DNA from: Herpomyces periplanetae
Taxonomy: Eukaryota > Ascomycota > Laboulbeniomycetes > Herpomycetales > Herpomycetaceae
Assembly (NCBI GenBank): GCA_009733715.1
Contig: WMKJ01000010.1
Span: 121,163 to 185,162, forward strand
Direction of reading: 5' to 3'
Length of the DNA: 64,000 nt
Shown: in pieces, positions 13,603-25,685 of the stretch
How the letters are laid out: every line of letters starts with the position of its first letter
How positions within the stretch are numbered: the first letter of the stretch is position 1
Position numbers and translations under genes: made by a program
The notes under the pieces: generated by a model
What the model was told of the DNA's origin: nothing
What the model saw: only the letters and a program-made list of their open reading frames with translations
The model's database searches: none

Positions 13603-15789
13603 ATGGCGTCCTTTTTCTCTAGCGTGTAAGTGGGACTTTTAGCTTCCCGCAAAGATTGATTCTGTATCATAAACAACTGATACTCTTATCTGCCACACTC
13701 GCGGTTTGTGAGATTTGACCAATTCGTTTCAAGAAAAATCCCAGGCCACTTGTCCGTCAAATGCACATAAATTACCTCAACTCATCCGTCTACATCTATA
13801 CCCATATGTGCGCTTGCGCTCATACAGGTTACCCTTTTTACCTTAAAATGCGTAAATGAGCTTTCAAAAATACCATGATATTTTACTTTTAGCTTCCTCG
13901 CTCATCCTTAACCATTATATCCACTTTTATCTCTACGCTACCCTTCCTAAAACACGGAGAAGTTTTTCTACACATATATAATCTCACTTGTCCACAATTT
14001 TCATGCGCCCTTATACCTCGTGAATTGAAAACACATTTTTCCCTTGAATCAATTGCTAACTCTTTTGTTTAGAAGTTGAGGTCTTATTCGTTATCCAAGC
14101 AAAGGGACGGGTAATTTGGCGAGCATTACCGCTTTTTCATTTTATAACACACCTCAACTACGAACTCCCACCATAACTTTCATATCCAGTGAACAGTCAT
14201 CGAATCAACAAAACGAACAATTTTTAAGTTCACATTCTGCTTTGCCTTTTATATCGTTACCATCCTCCGGCGGAATGAGTGAATCATCAAACAGACTACC
14301 CATTGGATATTCAGTTTCGGCTCATGATGCTCCCAACTTTCACCATCCTCAAGTATGCTTCGTGCCATACTTTTTTCGTGAAGAGTATTCTTCAATAATA
14401 GTCAAAGGTAGCTTTATGACGTTGGCAGCGAAACCTCAACTCGTTGAAGAGGGCGAATGGCTAGCTCATCATGGTAAGAGACATTAAATGATATAAAGGT
14501 TTGAGTAATATTATCGCCCAAGAATCAATCTAGATATGATGATATTGCTAACATTTTCGAAAGTTGTGGAACAGTATAGACTTCTTGATAGCATGCTCCA
14601 GATTATTCGAGCTAAAAACGACAAAACTGGCTCTCCAGCTTGTAACGAGAATTCTTGTCCAGTCATGTCTGCAGCAGGGTTAGTTATTGGTGGTTAGCCT
14701 GATAGAGTTTATGTTTATGACGCATGATGTAGTTTGTACTAACATAAAACTTTTACCGTTAACTGGCGTCCTTGATTCGTGGGATCAACTTCATCGAGAC
14801 CTTCATTTACCAGTCACACGTATACATGGCTTGATAATTTAAAGAGGCCGATAAAAATTCCTGCGTGTCGGTACATTGAGTTAGTGCAACGCTGGATTAT
14901 TGGCAAAATTAGCGATCCTTCGCTATTTCCTACTGACACAGCGGCCGTTCCAACGCCCGATTATTCACATCTAAGTACGGCAAACATCAATTTACTTGGA
15001 TCAAACTTACTGTCGGCGAGTTGCAAAAATACAGAAAATTGCACCAGTGTCAGCTCAAACCGAGGTACAGGTAACAGTGTTAGCAGTTCATCTTCTCTCC
15101 CGGCAGTTACGGCATTTTCCGAAGCATTAAACTCTCTCGAAACGCACGAAGGGAGAAATTGGCTTGGTAAATCGTCCGGATTTCCTGAATCATTTGAAAA
15201 TGATATTAAATCGATGTACAGACAAATGATGCGATGTTACTCTCATTTATATCACGGACATTGGCTTGATTTTTGGAATTTATCAGCTTGGAAGGAACTT
15301 AATACATGTTTTACACATTTTATAAATGTTGGGCGTTTATACGGATTGATCACGGACATGGAGACTGAGCCCATGCAGCCCTTGATAAATTTATGGTATG
15401 CAAATGGTTTATTACCATCACATACGAGCCATAGCAATGCTCAGCAGCAGCAAAGACAGCAGCAGCAACAACAACAGCATCAACAATTATCTTCTTCACA
15501 CAACCAGTCCCATGCTCATTCTATGATTCGTGGCGATACATCTCAAATGCTACATCATTATCACACCCAATATCAGTCATCTTCGCGCCACCCACTTAAT
15601 CAACAGCAACACCATGCTCATGCTAATCAGCATATTCATGCGCAACAGAAGCATCTACATACTCACGCACTTCCTCACTCACATGCTCATCCACAGCAAC
15701 ATCAACATCCTCCCCAGTCTCCCAATCCTAGCGGTGGTCTTTCATCATCAGCTACAGTTTCATCATCTGCGAATAATACAAATCCTTGA
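13603..15789 (+). CDS. MOB family protein kinase co-activator with Gln/His-rich C-terminal tail
   Basis: MOB proteins bind and activate NDR/LATS-type kinases in mitotic-exit and polarity pathways. Proposed exons are 13603..13625 (MASFFSSV), 14100..14473, 14564..14678 and 14814..15789, about 495 residues. All phases agree, and junctions restore HHVVEQYRLLDS and MSAAGHTYTWLDN. The zinc ligands of the MOB fold are visible: two Cys in CNENSCPVMSAA and two His in HLYHGHW. KGSFMTLAAKPQLVEEGEW and NTCFTHFINVGRLYGLI are core motifs. It is closer to MOB1/MOB2 than to phocein/MOB3. The tail (last about 130 residues) is poly-Gln then His-rich. The first short exon is uncertain: another acceptor at 14072 would make 14275 the start codon. 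Confidence 0.8.
15441..15488 (+). repeat. CAG/CAA repeat encoding poly-glutamine
   Basis: Near-continuous CAG/CAA codons inside the MOB gene, broken by single AGA and CAT codons. Confidence 0.85.
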
Positions 15790-16680
15790 TTCACCGGGCA
15801 TAGTTACACTTGCACATTCAGCCTTAAGTGCACACCCGTGTGGATTCACGGGTGGGATATGTGGGCATAGTTAATGATTGTTAACGAGTTGTATGTTATG
15901 TTGTAGCGTTAACTTTTACATTGACCGTAGCTCGGTGGTTCCCGTTGTATATTTACGCGTGTGTGCATTTCTAAGTCAGAACAGTGGCGGTAGTAGGGAG
16001 TTGAAGTGTACAACAAACTAAACGTGTATAGGGATTTATGTACTGCCGTCACTTACACATATACGTATACGCACAAGTACATATATGTATACACGGTTAA
16101 ATGTATGTACGTAAACGACAATTTTCACCCATGTTTTGTCTTTGTAAGGTTGTGCCTCTCATGACAATAGTTAGTTGGAAGTGTGGCAGGGATGCCAGTC
16201 TGATATATTAGTTACAGTGAAATTCATCCACGACACATAGGGAGGGATAAGGCTGTGTAAGTGGTAGCACGGCTAGATGCACAGTGTAAAATGAAGAGGG
16301 AACGTAGACTATTGATTTGTTAGAGCAAAGATAAACAAAAGCATGAGTGAATGTGTACGAGAGGGGTTTGGGGAAAGACATGAAGAAAAACTACGTGAGG
16401 GTATATATAAGTAGATAAAGTAGCAGATAAACGCACGTCAAAAACGTCAAACAGGATAGAACAAAGGTTAACTAGTAATCTAAATGTAAATGAAAAATCT
16501 AGCGGAAATCAATGTAAGGGAAAAAGAAGTGAGCTTGGACCAAAGGTTCAAGATGATGGAAGTTGGGTAGGGAGAAGGGGCGCATTTAGTGGAAAAGAGA
16601 ATAGGATAAAAGTAAAGAACCAGGATGCGATGACAGACGAGTGTAAACGCGAAAACAAAGAAAGTGGAGTAAACATTGGT
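15790..16680. other. Convergent intergenic region, purine-rich
   Basis: 3' UTR space between the MOB gene and the YAG7-like gene. The plus strand is G/A-rich after about 16150. An alternating purine/pyrimidine stretch (tacgtata-like) lies near 16055-16110. No gene seen. Confidence 0.45.
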
Positions 16681-19176
16681 TTATACATGGTTTGGCATAC
16701 GGCGATGGCTCTGGTGATGGTGATGTGCATAATGATGCGAATTAGAAAGATTAGAAGCGGAAAAATTCTGAGCCGAATCGCCGGGCCGCTTCCGATTTCC
16801 CGAGGACCAAAGTTGATCCGGCCGGTCGGGCACTCCCGAAGAAGAGCCGGGGGCAGGGCCGCCGGAGGAGGAGGTTATGTTGTTCCGATGGTGGTAAATT
16901 CCGCGACTGCGATTTGACATTGGAGCGGAGGGAGGACTAGGATAGTTGGAATTGGAATTGGTAGTGGAACTAGAATTCCCAAGTGGATTGGAAACTGTCA
17001 TGTTGGAATTTGTTGACAGGGATGATGACGTGGGAGGTGGATTAGAACCTCTTGGTGCTGATCCAGTATAATAATATCCTGATGCACCTCCACCTCTTCT
17101 ACCTCGTCTATCACGATTTGGTAAAACATTTTCACGAGAATGATTTTCGGCCGAAATAGTTGGTCCACGGTCGAGGTTTTTTTTGTTATATCCTGAATTT
17201 GATGGGCTACTCGTCTCATTTATCGATGAACGAGTTGATGCATTAATTGAAGTGGATTCCTGGGGTATACTGGTATCATGTCCAGATACGTTCATCGGTA
17301 CTCCATTACTAGGACGACCTATCTCACTATGTCGCTCTTGAACCCCAATAAGTGATGTATCGAGACCATTACCACTATATGATGTATTCATGTTAATAAC
17401 ACCCGATGACAATACACTAGGTTCCAATTTCAAGGAAGATGGCTGTATAGGATGGGATTGAGTTGAATTCAATGTATTAACATTTGTTACAATGCGATTC
17501 TCACCAAGACATATTGATGAAGACGAATTAGCTTCCGATATATCATGAAACACAATCCCATGTTCATCAGAACTATTCAGAGATTGGGGTTGCGATTGTG
17601 ATTGCGTCTGGGACTGCGCCGATGTAACTGGTGGCTGTTGCCGTTGTACCTGTTGCGGTGGAGGTTGATCATGATGCATTTCATTTGTGAATAAATTTGA
17701 CGTATTAACGTTTGCAGGACCCTCATCCCCCATAAGTGTTAGGTAGCCCTGATTAGACGAATTAATAGTAGTAGAAGTTTTAACACATTGAGATTCAATT
17801 CCACCATCCGTAGTTGTGTCAATTGTTGAAACTGAACAACTGTTATTGTTTGGTTCACTTGTACAAGAAACATGTTCGGTCGATTTGGTTTGTAAAACAC
17901 TTTCCCTTGACACGTTGATGGGTTGTTCACTAGTAAGTGAATCAACTGATTGAAGTGACAACTTTTCCAATTCATCTAGAACAATTTGTTCATTCAAGGG
18001 AAAGTTACCCAAAGCAGCCCGCCGTAGAGTAGAATCTAAGAGTTATCATCGTCAGCGCCGTCACCAATATACCTATAAGTCTATTTGGTCTAAGCTTTCC
18101 CAAATTCAATACTAACATGTTATATCAAGTATATTCCCTTCCGTAGATGTTACTCTATCATTGGAACCTTCGATAATTCTTTCAGCTGCTGCAACAGCGT
18201 TAGAATCACCTCCGTATACTAATAGTAAAGCTCCTTCGAAGGCTAGAGAGATAGCCGTGGATTGATTAACAGTTTGACGTTGAGCTGCCGCTGCACGTAG
18301 AAACCGGCTAAAAATAAGAAGCCTTGACCGAAAATCTCGTGTGACTGAGGCTTGAACATCGTGACGGATCCTTTCTTCGAGAAGTTTCATATCTTCTTTA
18401 TGCTTTGCTTCCATTGATTTTAATGTTGAGATTAACCTTTCTCTGTACGAACTATCAACCTTTCTGAAAATGTTTAATTGATACTCAAGTTGGGTTAGCT
18501 GGGCTTGCAAACTCGGCTTTTTTAAGGCCTGCGCTTTCTGATCCGCGTTAATTTTACGAGATGCCACAAGATCATCAAGAGACACGTCTGGATTTTCTGC
18601 GATGACAGCGTCTACTTTGGCCATCGAATTCTAATATAATATAAGTTAGGTTAATAAAATAATTCGTAAAAACGCCCCTCTCCCTAAAAATTCATTCAAA
18701 TAACCTCCCCCACGTACAATTTTCTTTGATACATTTCGAATGTTTCTAAATATAATAAGCGTTAGCATAATCATGTGAGAATAAATTAGCTTAGGATGTC
18801 GAAGGTGAGAAAATTTTGAAAGCATGAGAAGGTTATTCACTTACTTTTGAACATCTCGAAAGTAAGAATTGTCAATACCGGCAAAAGCTTCTTGAATGGT
18901 ATCACTAAGATCATCAGGTAAGTTTAAATTCATCTCGGATGGTGAAGGTTGTGCAATAGAGGTAGCATTATCAGTATTAGTATGATTGGCCAAAGAAGCA
19001 TTCTTGTTAACGGGAGTTGCAGTATTCACAGTCTTGGAGCCTTTACTTTTGGCATTGCGCTTGGAATGTCGAGAGCTTAGATTTCGATCATTTTGAACAG
19101 AATCAATATTAATGGACATGGAATTAGCAGAATTTCCCACAGTAGCTGCACACGTAGCATCAATGGTAGAAGGCAT
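16681..19176 (-). CDS. YAG7-like fungal protein with RG/Ser/Asn-rich tail
   Basis: Function not established here. The core matches a conserved fungal family I associate with yeast Yag7: SLDDLVASRKINADQKAQ, ALKKPSLQAQLTQLEYQL, and SRFLRAAAAQR followed by ALLLVYGGDSNAVAAAERI. Four exons: 19176..18845, a 28-nt micro-exon 18745..18718, 18630..18117 and 18035..16681, about 742 residues, with all phases consistent. The N-terminus is Ser/Lys-rich. The last about 430 residues are disordered, with a DRRGRRGGGASGYYYTG block and a poly-His run near the end, suggesting RNA or ribosome association by composition only. The start is the first ATG in the first exon; the frame extends 5' only by non-ATG codons. 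Confidence 0.75.
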
Positions 19177-20330
19177 TTTCAAGTGTTGACGCGGGCACGG
19201 TAGAGTAGTTGTAAGGCTATAGAATCAATCAAGGAAAAGAATGAAGACACAAGATAAATGAATAGTGAATAGTTTAATCAAAATTAAAAATGTACGATAA
19301 ACTAACCCACGATTGGCAGACCTATGACAAAGTGGGAAAAAAAATAATTCTGGTAGGGAAAAAAACGCGCACAGAAGTAACAGTTTAAAAAAGATAACTC
19401 AACCCGTTAAACTCAAGTTAAATAGAAACAAGTAAAGAGATAAAAGCTGACACGAAAAACTTCTCTGATTGAATTTAGGAGAAACCAAACGATGTAAAAA
19501 AATTGAAAGTCTTTTATAACGAAACAAACAAGCGAACCAGAATCATCGTCAAGCTTCGCACTTCAAAAAGTTAAAACACCGCCACACTTTCCCGGCACCT
19601 TGTTGATCCGCCCCGTGACCACCTGACCCGTGTTGTCACGTGCCAACAGCGCTGTGGCGCAGGAGCCAGTTCGCGTCAAGAACAAATTTTGGGGGAAATG
19701 GTGATAATTTTTCAATTCTTTCAAGTATTTTTCAGGTGGATAGTTCCCAAAGTATTAAATCTTCAATTAATGGTTTAATTGTGGTTGTGGTGATTGCTAC
19801 TGTGTATTTTTTTATTTACTCGTAGTTTATTGCCAAATTTTCAATTTTGAATTATACAATGATCATCACCCCATTCTAAGTGTTCAATATTCTACTTTTT
19901 ACAACTTGTACCTCTCAGGTTTTTTTTCACTTAACTATTCAAAGGTTTCAAACATCTTATAGAAATACTTATTTCGTCGGGACATCAATTTGACAATTAT
20001 TACCTGTGACCCGTAAATATTTATTTCACTACCTATACATCTATTATTTTCCAACTCTAAACATCGCGCTTCTCCACTAAATTTAACTCAAATGAAACTT
20101 CTCTTCTAACATTTATCCAATATTTCCCATACATTCCTCTTAACTGACTCAGATTTACACCCGTTAGCGTGTATACATCCATTGATACTTGGTCTAACGG
20201 ACAAATCACTTACATTTACTTTTGATTCAAGTGGCAAACCTAACACCCGATTAGGCTATAATCGATTCAACTCCTCCTTTCATACAAACAACAATTTCCT
20301 TCAATATACTTTTCCACTCAGGGGTACCTT
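19177..20330. other. Divergent promoter region, YAG7-like / Far11
   Basis: No gene. A CACGTG (19637-19642) and a TGTGGCGC motif (19653-19660) lie close together in the middle. The right part (about 19860-20320) is C/T-rich and ends in an acceptor (ccactcag, ending 20321) 9 bp before the next ATG, so a 5'-leader intron is likely. Confidence 0.5.
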
Positions 20331-23300
20331 ATGAATGATCATTCGGAAACTTGCTGTGATAATTCATCAACGGCAGCTGTTACTCTACATGACCTTGGTA
20401 AACGTCCCCCCCTCGAATCTAGTTCACTTACTCTTCCCGACCGTGTAAGAATTGATAATTCAAAGCGAACAATTAATCCGGTAACTTCGTTTGATTTAGC
20501 CAGTGGTAAACTCGCTTCTCAAGATCAATCCACTCAAGTCAACGTTGAAGTATCAGAAAGCCCTTTCCTGGAATTTTTACCGACAAACGAATATAATATT
20601 GATTCGACCGTTGGCAAAAGTATCACTGACGCTGAATCTGTCGAACTTAATTATCTTAAGGATAATGAACCATCTCCTTGTAGCGAACTTGCCGTGGATG
20701 AATTGGAATCCGCATGTATTATTCCTGTTTTATCCGTACTTGGAAACAATAAGTCGGGAAATTCAGCTATACAAGAAATACGTTTCAGTGGAAAAGGTAC
20801 TCGAGTTAAATCTTCAAAACGGAATCTACCAAATAAAAAGCTCCATCTTCACGAATCTTCCTCTCGATTTGAAGTTTCCGTTGGGACTGACACTCAACCA
20901 CCCAAGTTAATGACTACTCTATATGAATCCGATCAGTCAGGTATATCACCTTTCCCTCCCCTTCAAGATGTCAATGTTCCGCGTGTAAACAATTCACTAC
21001 CCGGCGAGAATTGTGATTATTTTGTCGCCGGTGTTTCTCAAGCTAATCCTGAACCTCTATTCAGCAAAGATATATCCGCAAGCACTTCAATAAACTCACT
21101 TTCATTAAGCGAACTTCAAAATGTCATCCGCGATCTATCCCGCTCTTCCGTTCACAAAGTTTTTGACTTTACTTATGAGGATACTGAATCAGTTCCTGAA
21201 GAATTGGAAGAATGGTTTCAATACGCCTATCATGAACGTCTCATGCTTCAAAAAACCCAAAATGCCTTTCAAGCTTTATGGAACCCGTTTATTGCCAGCA
21301 AACTTGATAAGAGTGAGTTACCTCGAACTTTAGATTGTCAAGCGGGTTGGATCGATGTTGGTCCAGAAGTTCGTCAAGAGTTTATTGGTTTACTTTTGGA
21401 CGCCCTTCCGGATAAATCATTTTTTTGAAAATATTCGACCGTGCAATGCTAAAGCTTTGGAACCCTTGCAAGCTCTCGTTTACATTCTTCTAGGCTGCTG
21501 GCTTGAAACTGCAGGCATGCCAACATCGCCTGAAGAGCTTTCCGAATTCCTCTGTTCACCGGTAACTATAATAGAGCCAACTCCGGAATTGCATGCCAGG
21601 ATTTCCAAGTTGTCCAAGAAATACAAAAAATCCGGTTTACAACTTAAATGGATAAAATCTAACGTTGAACTTTTCATCTCATTAGGTGGATTACAATCTG
21701 TTCATACTTTACTCTGGGAATCTCTAAGGCTTACCTGTAGTCCTTCACTTACATTTGCTCAGAATAATCAAGTAAAAAAAACCTCTAGTGAAAAGCGTCT
21801 AGTTTTGGGAATACTATGGGGATCTCTCACCATCATCTATGTCTCATTAGAGATTGCACGAATACAGGAAAAGGCAGAACAGCCAAGCGAATGTGATGAC
21901 GATACAATACATCCAAATATTCGAAAAGTATTTCTGTCGTTGGAACCTAATCTTCTTGATTCCTCTGTTGAATTGTTCGACAAAATGCGATGGGACGATA
22001 CGCTAGATTTACCTTTGCTAAAGCTTTTACTGATCTTTTGGAAGGCCATAATAGTCTTTTTTGGAGGTTTACCTGTGGTTGAAATTATCAAAAAAGAGTT
22101 AGCTGAGGCTGCCCAAAAGTCAGATCCAAAATCAGTAGGCAAAGAATCTTCCACCGATAAACTAAGTCATGATTTGGATGACAAAAGCACCTCTAACTGT
22201 AAAATTGAATTTAAGTCAAACTTTTTGTCTAAAAATGATAAAAAATTTCCTTTACTGACCGCATCCCCAGTTGACTATCATATATTTCATCAGGAAATTA
22301 GTTCCAAGTATCCTCTTTTTGAAATACAAGCGCCTCCATTGCCTCTTGAGCCAAATTGTACAAGCATGCTGCCACCCTCTCTTGTGAGCATGAACATGCT
22401 TGATCAAAATGAACAAAATGATGGGACGAATGGAGAACCAAGTAGAGCTACAAGTTGTGGGCAGCCAATTCATATAGCAACACCGGCACCATCCCCTCCA
22501 CTCTCTCCAGCTGGATCAGGAAAAGATCGTAAGCAGAGTTTTCAAACGAATCAAATGCTTCCACTACTGTACCCTCCTTTGAACGAGAGTAATTCGTTAA
22601 TTTTTCCGGAACTTTCACTTGAATGTAATCACAATTGGGAAGAGATGAACGTTCCTTACACCATTATTGAAGCAGCTAAACTGTTTTCGGAGAGAACATA
22701 CGTATCCCGGGCCATGCGACAATTTTGGGAAGAAAGAGAAGCTTATATGACGCTGGAACGGGGTTGGTGTGCCCCAGACGATAAATTCCCGAATACAGAG
22801 GATGGAATAAATGAACAATCGGATGACAACGGTGCAGATGAATACTATTTAAAAGATAGCCATGGCGATATTAAATCTACGAATACCAGGAGCAATAGCA
22901 ACCTACGGAAAGATGTCGGATTGGTGCCGAGATTGGATATTGTAGAACAGTTCTATGTAAGATTTTAAAGCCTTGGTTTGAAATGATTGCAATATATGAA
23001 TGAAGTAGCATACTAACTATTACCATACAGAAAATTAATTTAACATATTTACCTTCATTGGTGCGAATACTTCTGAAGGTTATCTTAATCAATACAACGG
23101 CATTAGCTACATCGGAAGAAAGGAGGAATTATCCAAGTAAGTTTTTCCAGAGATTCACTAATTGGGATAGATGCACGGTATATGTGCACAACGACGATTT
23201 TACACCATCTTCAGGCTAATGATGCTTCGAACAATAGATCAGGCGGGACAAGGTAGCGAAGCCGCTCAATCACCAGTTGAAGATAGTTCATCACTGAGCG

Positions 23301-24937
23301 TAGAAGTTCTGGATAATGCTAGATGTCAGGAAGTTGGTTCGAAGGCAGTATCGGGGATAATAATTCTTCTCCTAAAATGGTTTAAACTATCTCGTAAGTA
23401 GAGAGAAGGCAATTGAGATGATATGATAGCAGTGAAGAAGTAAAACTGATAACATTTGAATGGGTTGGTTTAGACGTTTTTAAGTTTGAGTACTTTGCTC
23501 AGTCATTAAATGAAACAGGATACTTAAGCCTGGTACTGAAGTTATTTCATCATCAGGATTTCGAGAGAGTTATGGCTGCGGATTCAGACCGAAAGAGTTA
23601 TAAGTAAGTGTAACATTGCACACAGTGTTTAAGTTTCCGGGGAAGAATAAGAATATAAGTAGACATTGGTTGGGAGGGGTAACTAACATAACATTAGCCT
23701 TTTTTATTACTGTAGGGGGTTAGCGACGGAATCACGAAATCGTGTAGATGGAGATTCATGCAGAATGGCAGAAGGGAGTGAAGAGAAAAGATGGTCGATA
23801 GTTGATTTATCAGAGGAATCAGAAGGATTATCAGATGAAAAGGCCTCGGCAGTGGAATGTAGTACGCCCGATGATATGAAGCAGAGCAAGGCAAAGGATG
23901 GTAGTGGTGATGGGTGGAAAGAGACATTAGATAAGGACAAAGCAGAAGTACATGAAAGTGAATATTCATGGAGGTCATTTTTCGCATACATTAATTTTTT
24001 GCGAGTTTTGCAAAAGATTTGCAAAGATAAACCATATCGGAATTCGATACTCGTATCCCAGAGGTCGGTGCAAAGTTTACGCAAAGTTTTACAGATTCAA
24101 CAAACGGATTTACGATTGTATGCACTGAAAGTGATTAAAGGACAAATTCCTTACTGCGGAAGAAAATGGAAGCACAGTAATATGCATTTAATAACGAGTG
24201 TATACCTGCATTGTCGGCCTACACTTAGAGATGCATGGTTAGTTAGCTCCGGATTGAGTGGCAGTAGTAACGATGTTAACGCACGACTTGATCAAACTTT
24301 GCCGGCAGAATTAGCTTTACGAGCATTAATTCAGTGGCACCATGCGAGAAAGTATAAAGTAGAGTTACAATTGTGTAATGAAATGATGAACGCAATGGAC
24401 CGGAAGCTAGAGACTCATAGTGGAGTGGAAAAGTTTAACGAAAGGGATTTTTTTCGTCGACATTTAAACGGAAATGCGACGAATGAAATAGTGAATTTAC
24501 TTGGATCTCGGTATTGGTGGAACAGTGATAGCGTAGTAGCAACGGGTGGAGAGTCCAGGGAGAATGTGAAGTATATGGAAGCAGTGGAGCGGACAGTAAG
24601 AACGAGGAAAGAGAATGAAGGCGATGGATCGACGGGGGGAGGGCAGAGTACGGGTTGGTACGTGAACGTTGTGACGATGTCTGGTAATGGAAAGGTGGGA
24701 GAGAGTAATAACGGGAATGGAGAGGGGAACAAGTTGAAAAAGAAGAAGAAGCGTAAGAAAAAGCGCTTTGGATCAAGTACAGGATCGGGGGTAGAATCAA
24801 CGGGAGGGACACATGAAGATGTACCGAATGATTTAGGGAATACTCGGCCTCATTTAGGAAAATGTTCGTGTGTTAGGGGACGTAAAAATAGTTCAGGTGA
24901 TGGGCGATGCAGCCGAGCGGGTAATCGTAACGAATAA
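20331..24937 (+). CDS. FAR11: Far11/STRIP (N1221 family) STRIPAK complex subunit, with apparent one-base frameshift
   Basis: Scaffold subunit of the STRIPAK phosphatase-kinase complex (yeast Far11, Neurospora HAM-2, animal STRIP1), which acts in cell fusion, cell-cycle arrest and septation signalling. Exons 20331..22956, 23031..23136, 23238..23393, 23474..23603 and 23716..24937, about 1412 residues if the frame is bridged. Supports: SVPEELEEWFQYAYHERLM, LEPLQALVYILLGCW, LDLPLLKLLLIFWKAI, IVEQFYKINLTYLP, SGIIILLLKWFKLS, FKFEYFAQSLNETGYL and YSWRSFFAYINFLRVLQ. Within exon 1 the frame shifts by one at a run of seven T (21420-21426): six T would read straight through. The last about 180 residues are a low-complexity tail with a Lys/Arg run. 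The third-exon acceptor was chosen on phase and is the weakest boundary. Confidence 0.82.
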
Positions 24938-25685
24938 TGAAGGGGAATATGATGAAGTGCAAATCGAATGGGTAACGAGCAAGGAACCAAAACGTTTACA
25001 GGATGATTATAGTACAATTGAAAGAATTGGAGAAAGGACAAGTTTAAAAAGGGTGGGAATAAGGAATGTATTAAAGAGATAAATATAATTTAGCCCGAAG
25101 AGGGGAGGGGGGAGAACGAGCAGGAATCGATAAGACTTGGTGGCCCGAGTTAAAGGTAGCTTTGAATAAATACACAGAGTGAAAGAGAATCGAACGAGCA
25201 TGGACGAGTGAGCAGTTCGAAATGAAGTGGTGTATTCGAAAAATTGTATTGTAGGGCGCAAACGGCAAGTTAGGTTGGAGTGCAGGACAGTAGCACGAAG
25301 AGGCAAATAGCGGTAGAGGTAACAAGCAGATTTTAAAGGCAAGGATAAGAGAAAGGTACACATAGTATGGACAAAAATCTAGGGGCGAGGAGCGAAATTG
25401 ATGGATGAAAAGGGAAAAGAGATGAATTTTCCAGGGATAAGGACAAGGGCAAAGTTTTGAATCAAATTGGGGAAAAGAAGCCGAGGTGACGAGTAGCTGA
25501 GATGGATTGACTGTAGGGAAAAGGAAAAGATGAGGAACAAGGGAGGGGGGGTAGTTTGGTACAAGTCAAGTACAAGTACAAGCAAGCACAAACAGAAGAA
25601 GCGGTGCAAATCGAAGCACGAAGGGGTTAGAGGGAGGGAGAGATTGAGTATCAAATAAGAAAGGTTAGCGGGGAATGTTCGAGGG
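24938..25685. other. Convergent intergenic region, purine-rich on plus strand
   Basis: 3' UTR space of Far11 and Cbf1. The frame at 24870-25082 overlaps the Far11 tail and is not supported. No RNA gene seen. Confidence 0.45.

Noticed and set aside
23694-25363. Several minus-strand frames opposite the Far11 3' end
   Set aside because: Antisense frames in purine-rich sequence, rich in Leu/Pro/Ser, overlapping a well-supported coding exon.
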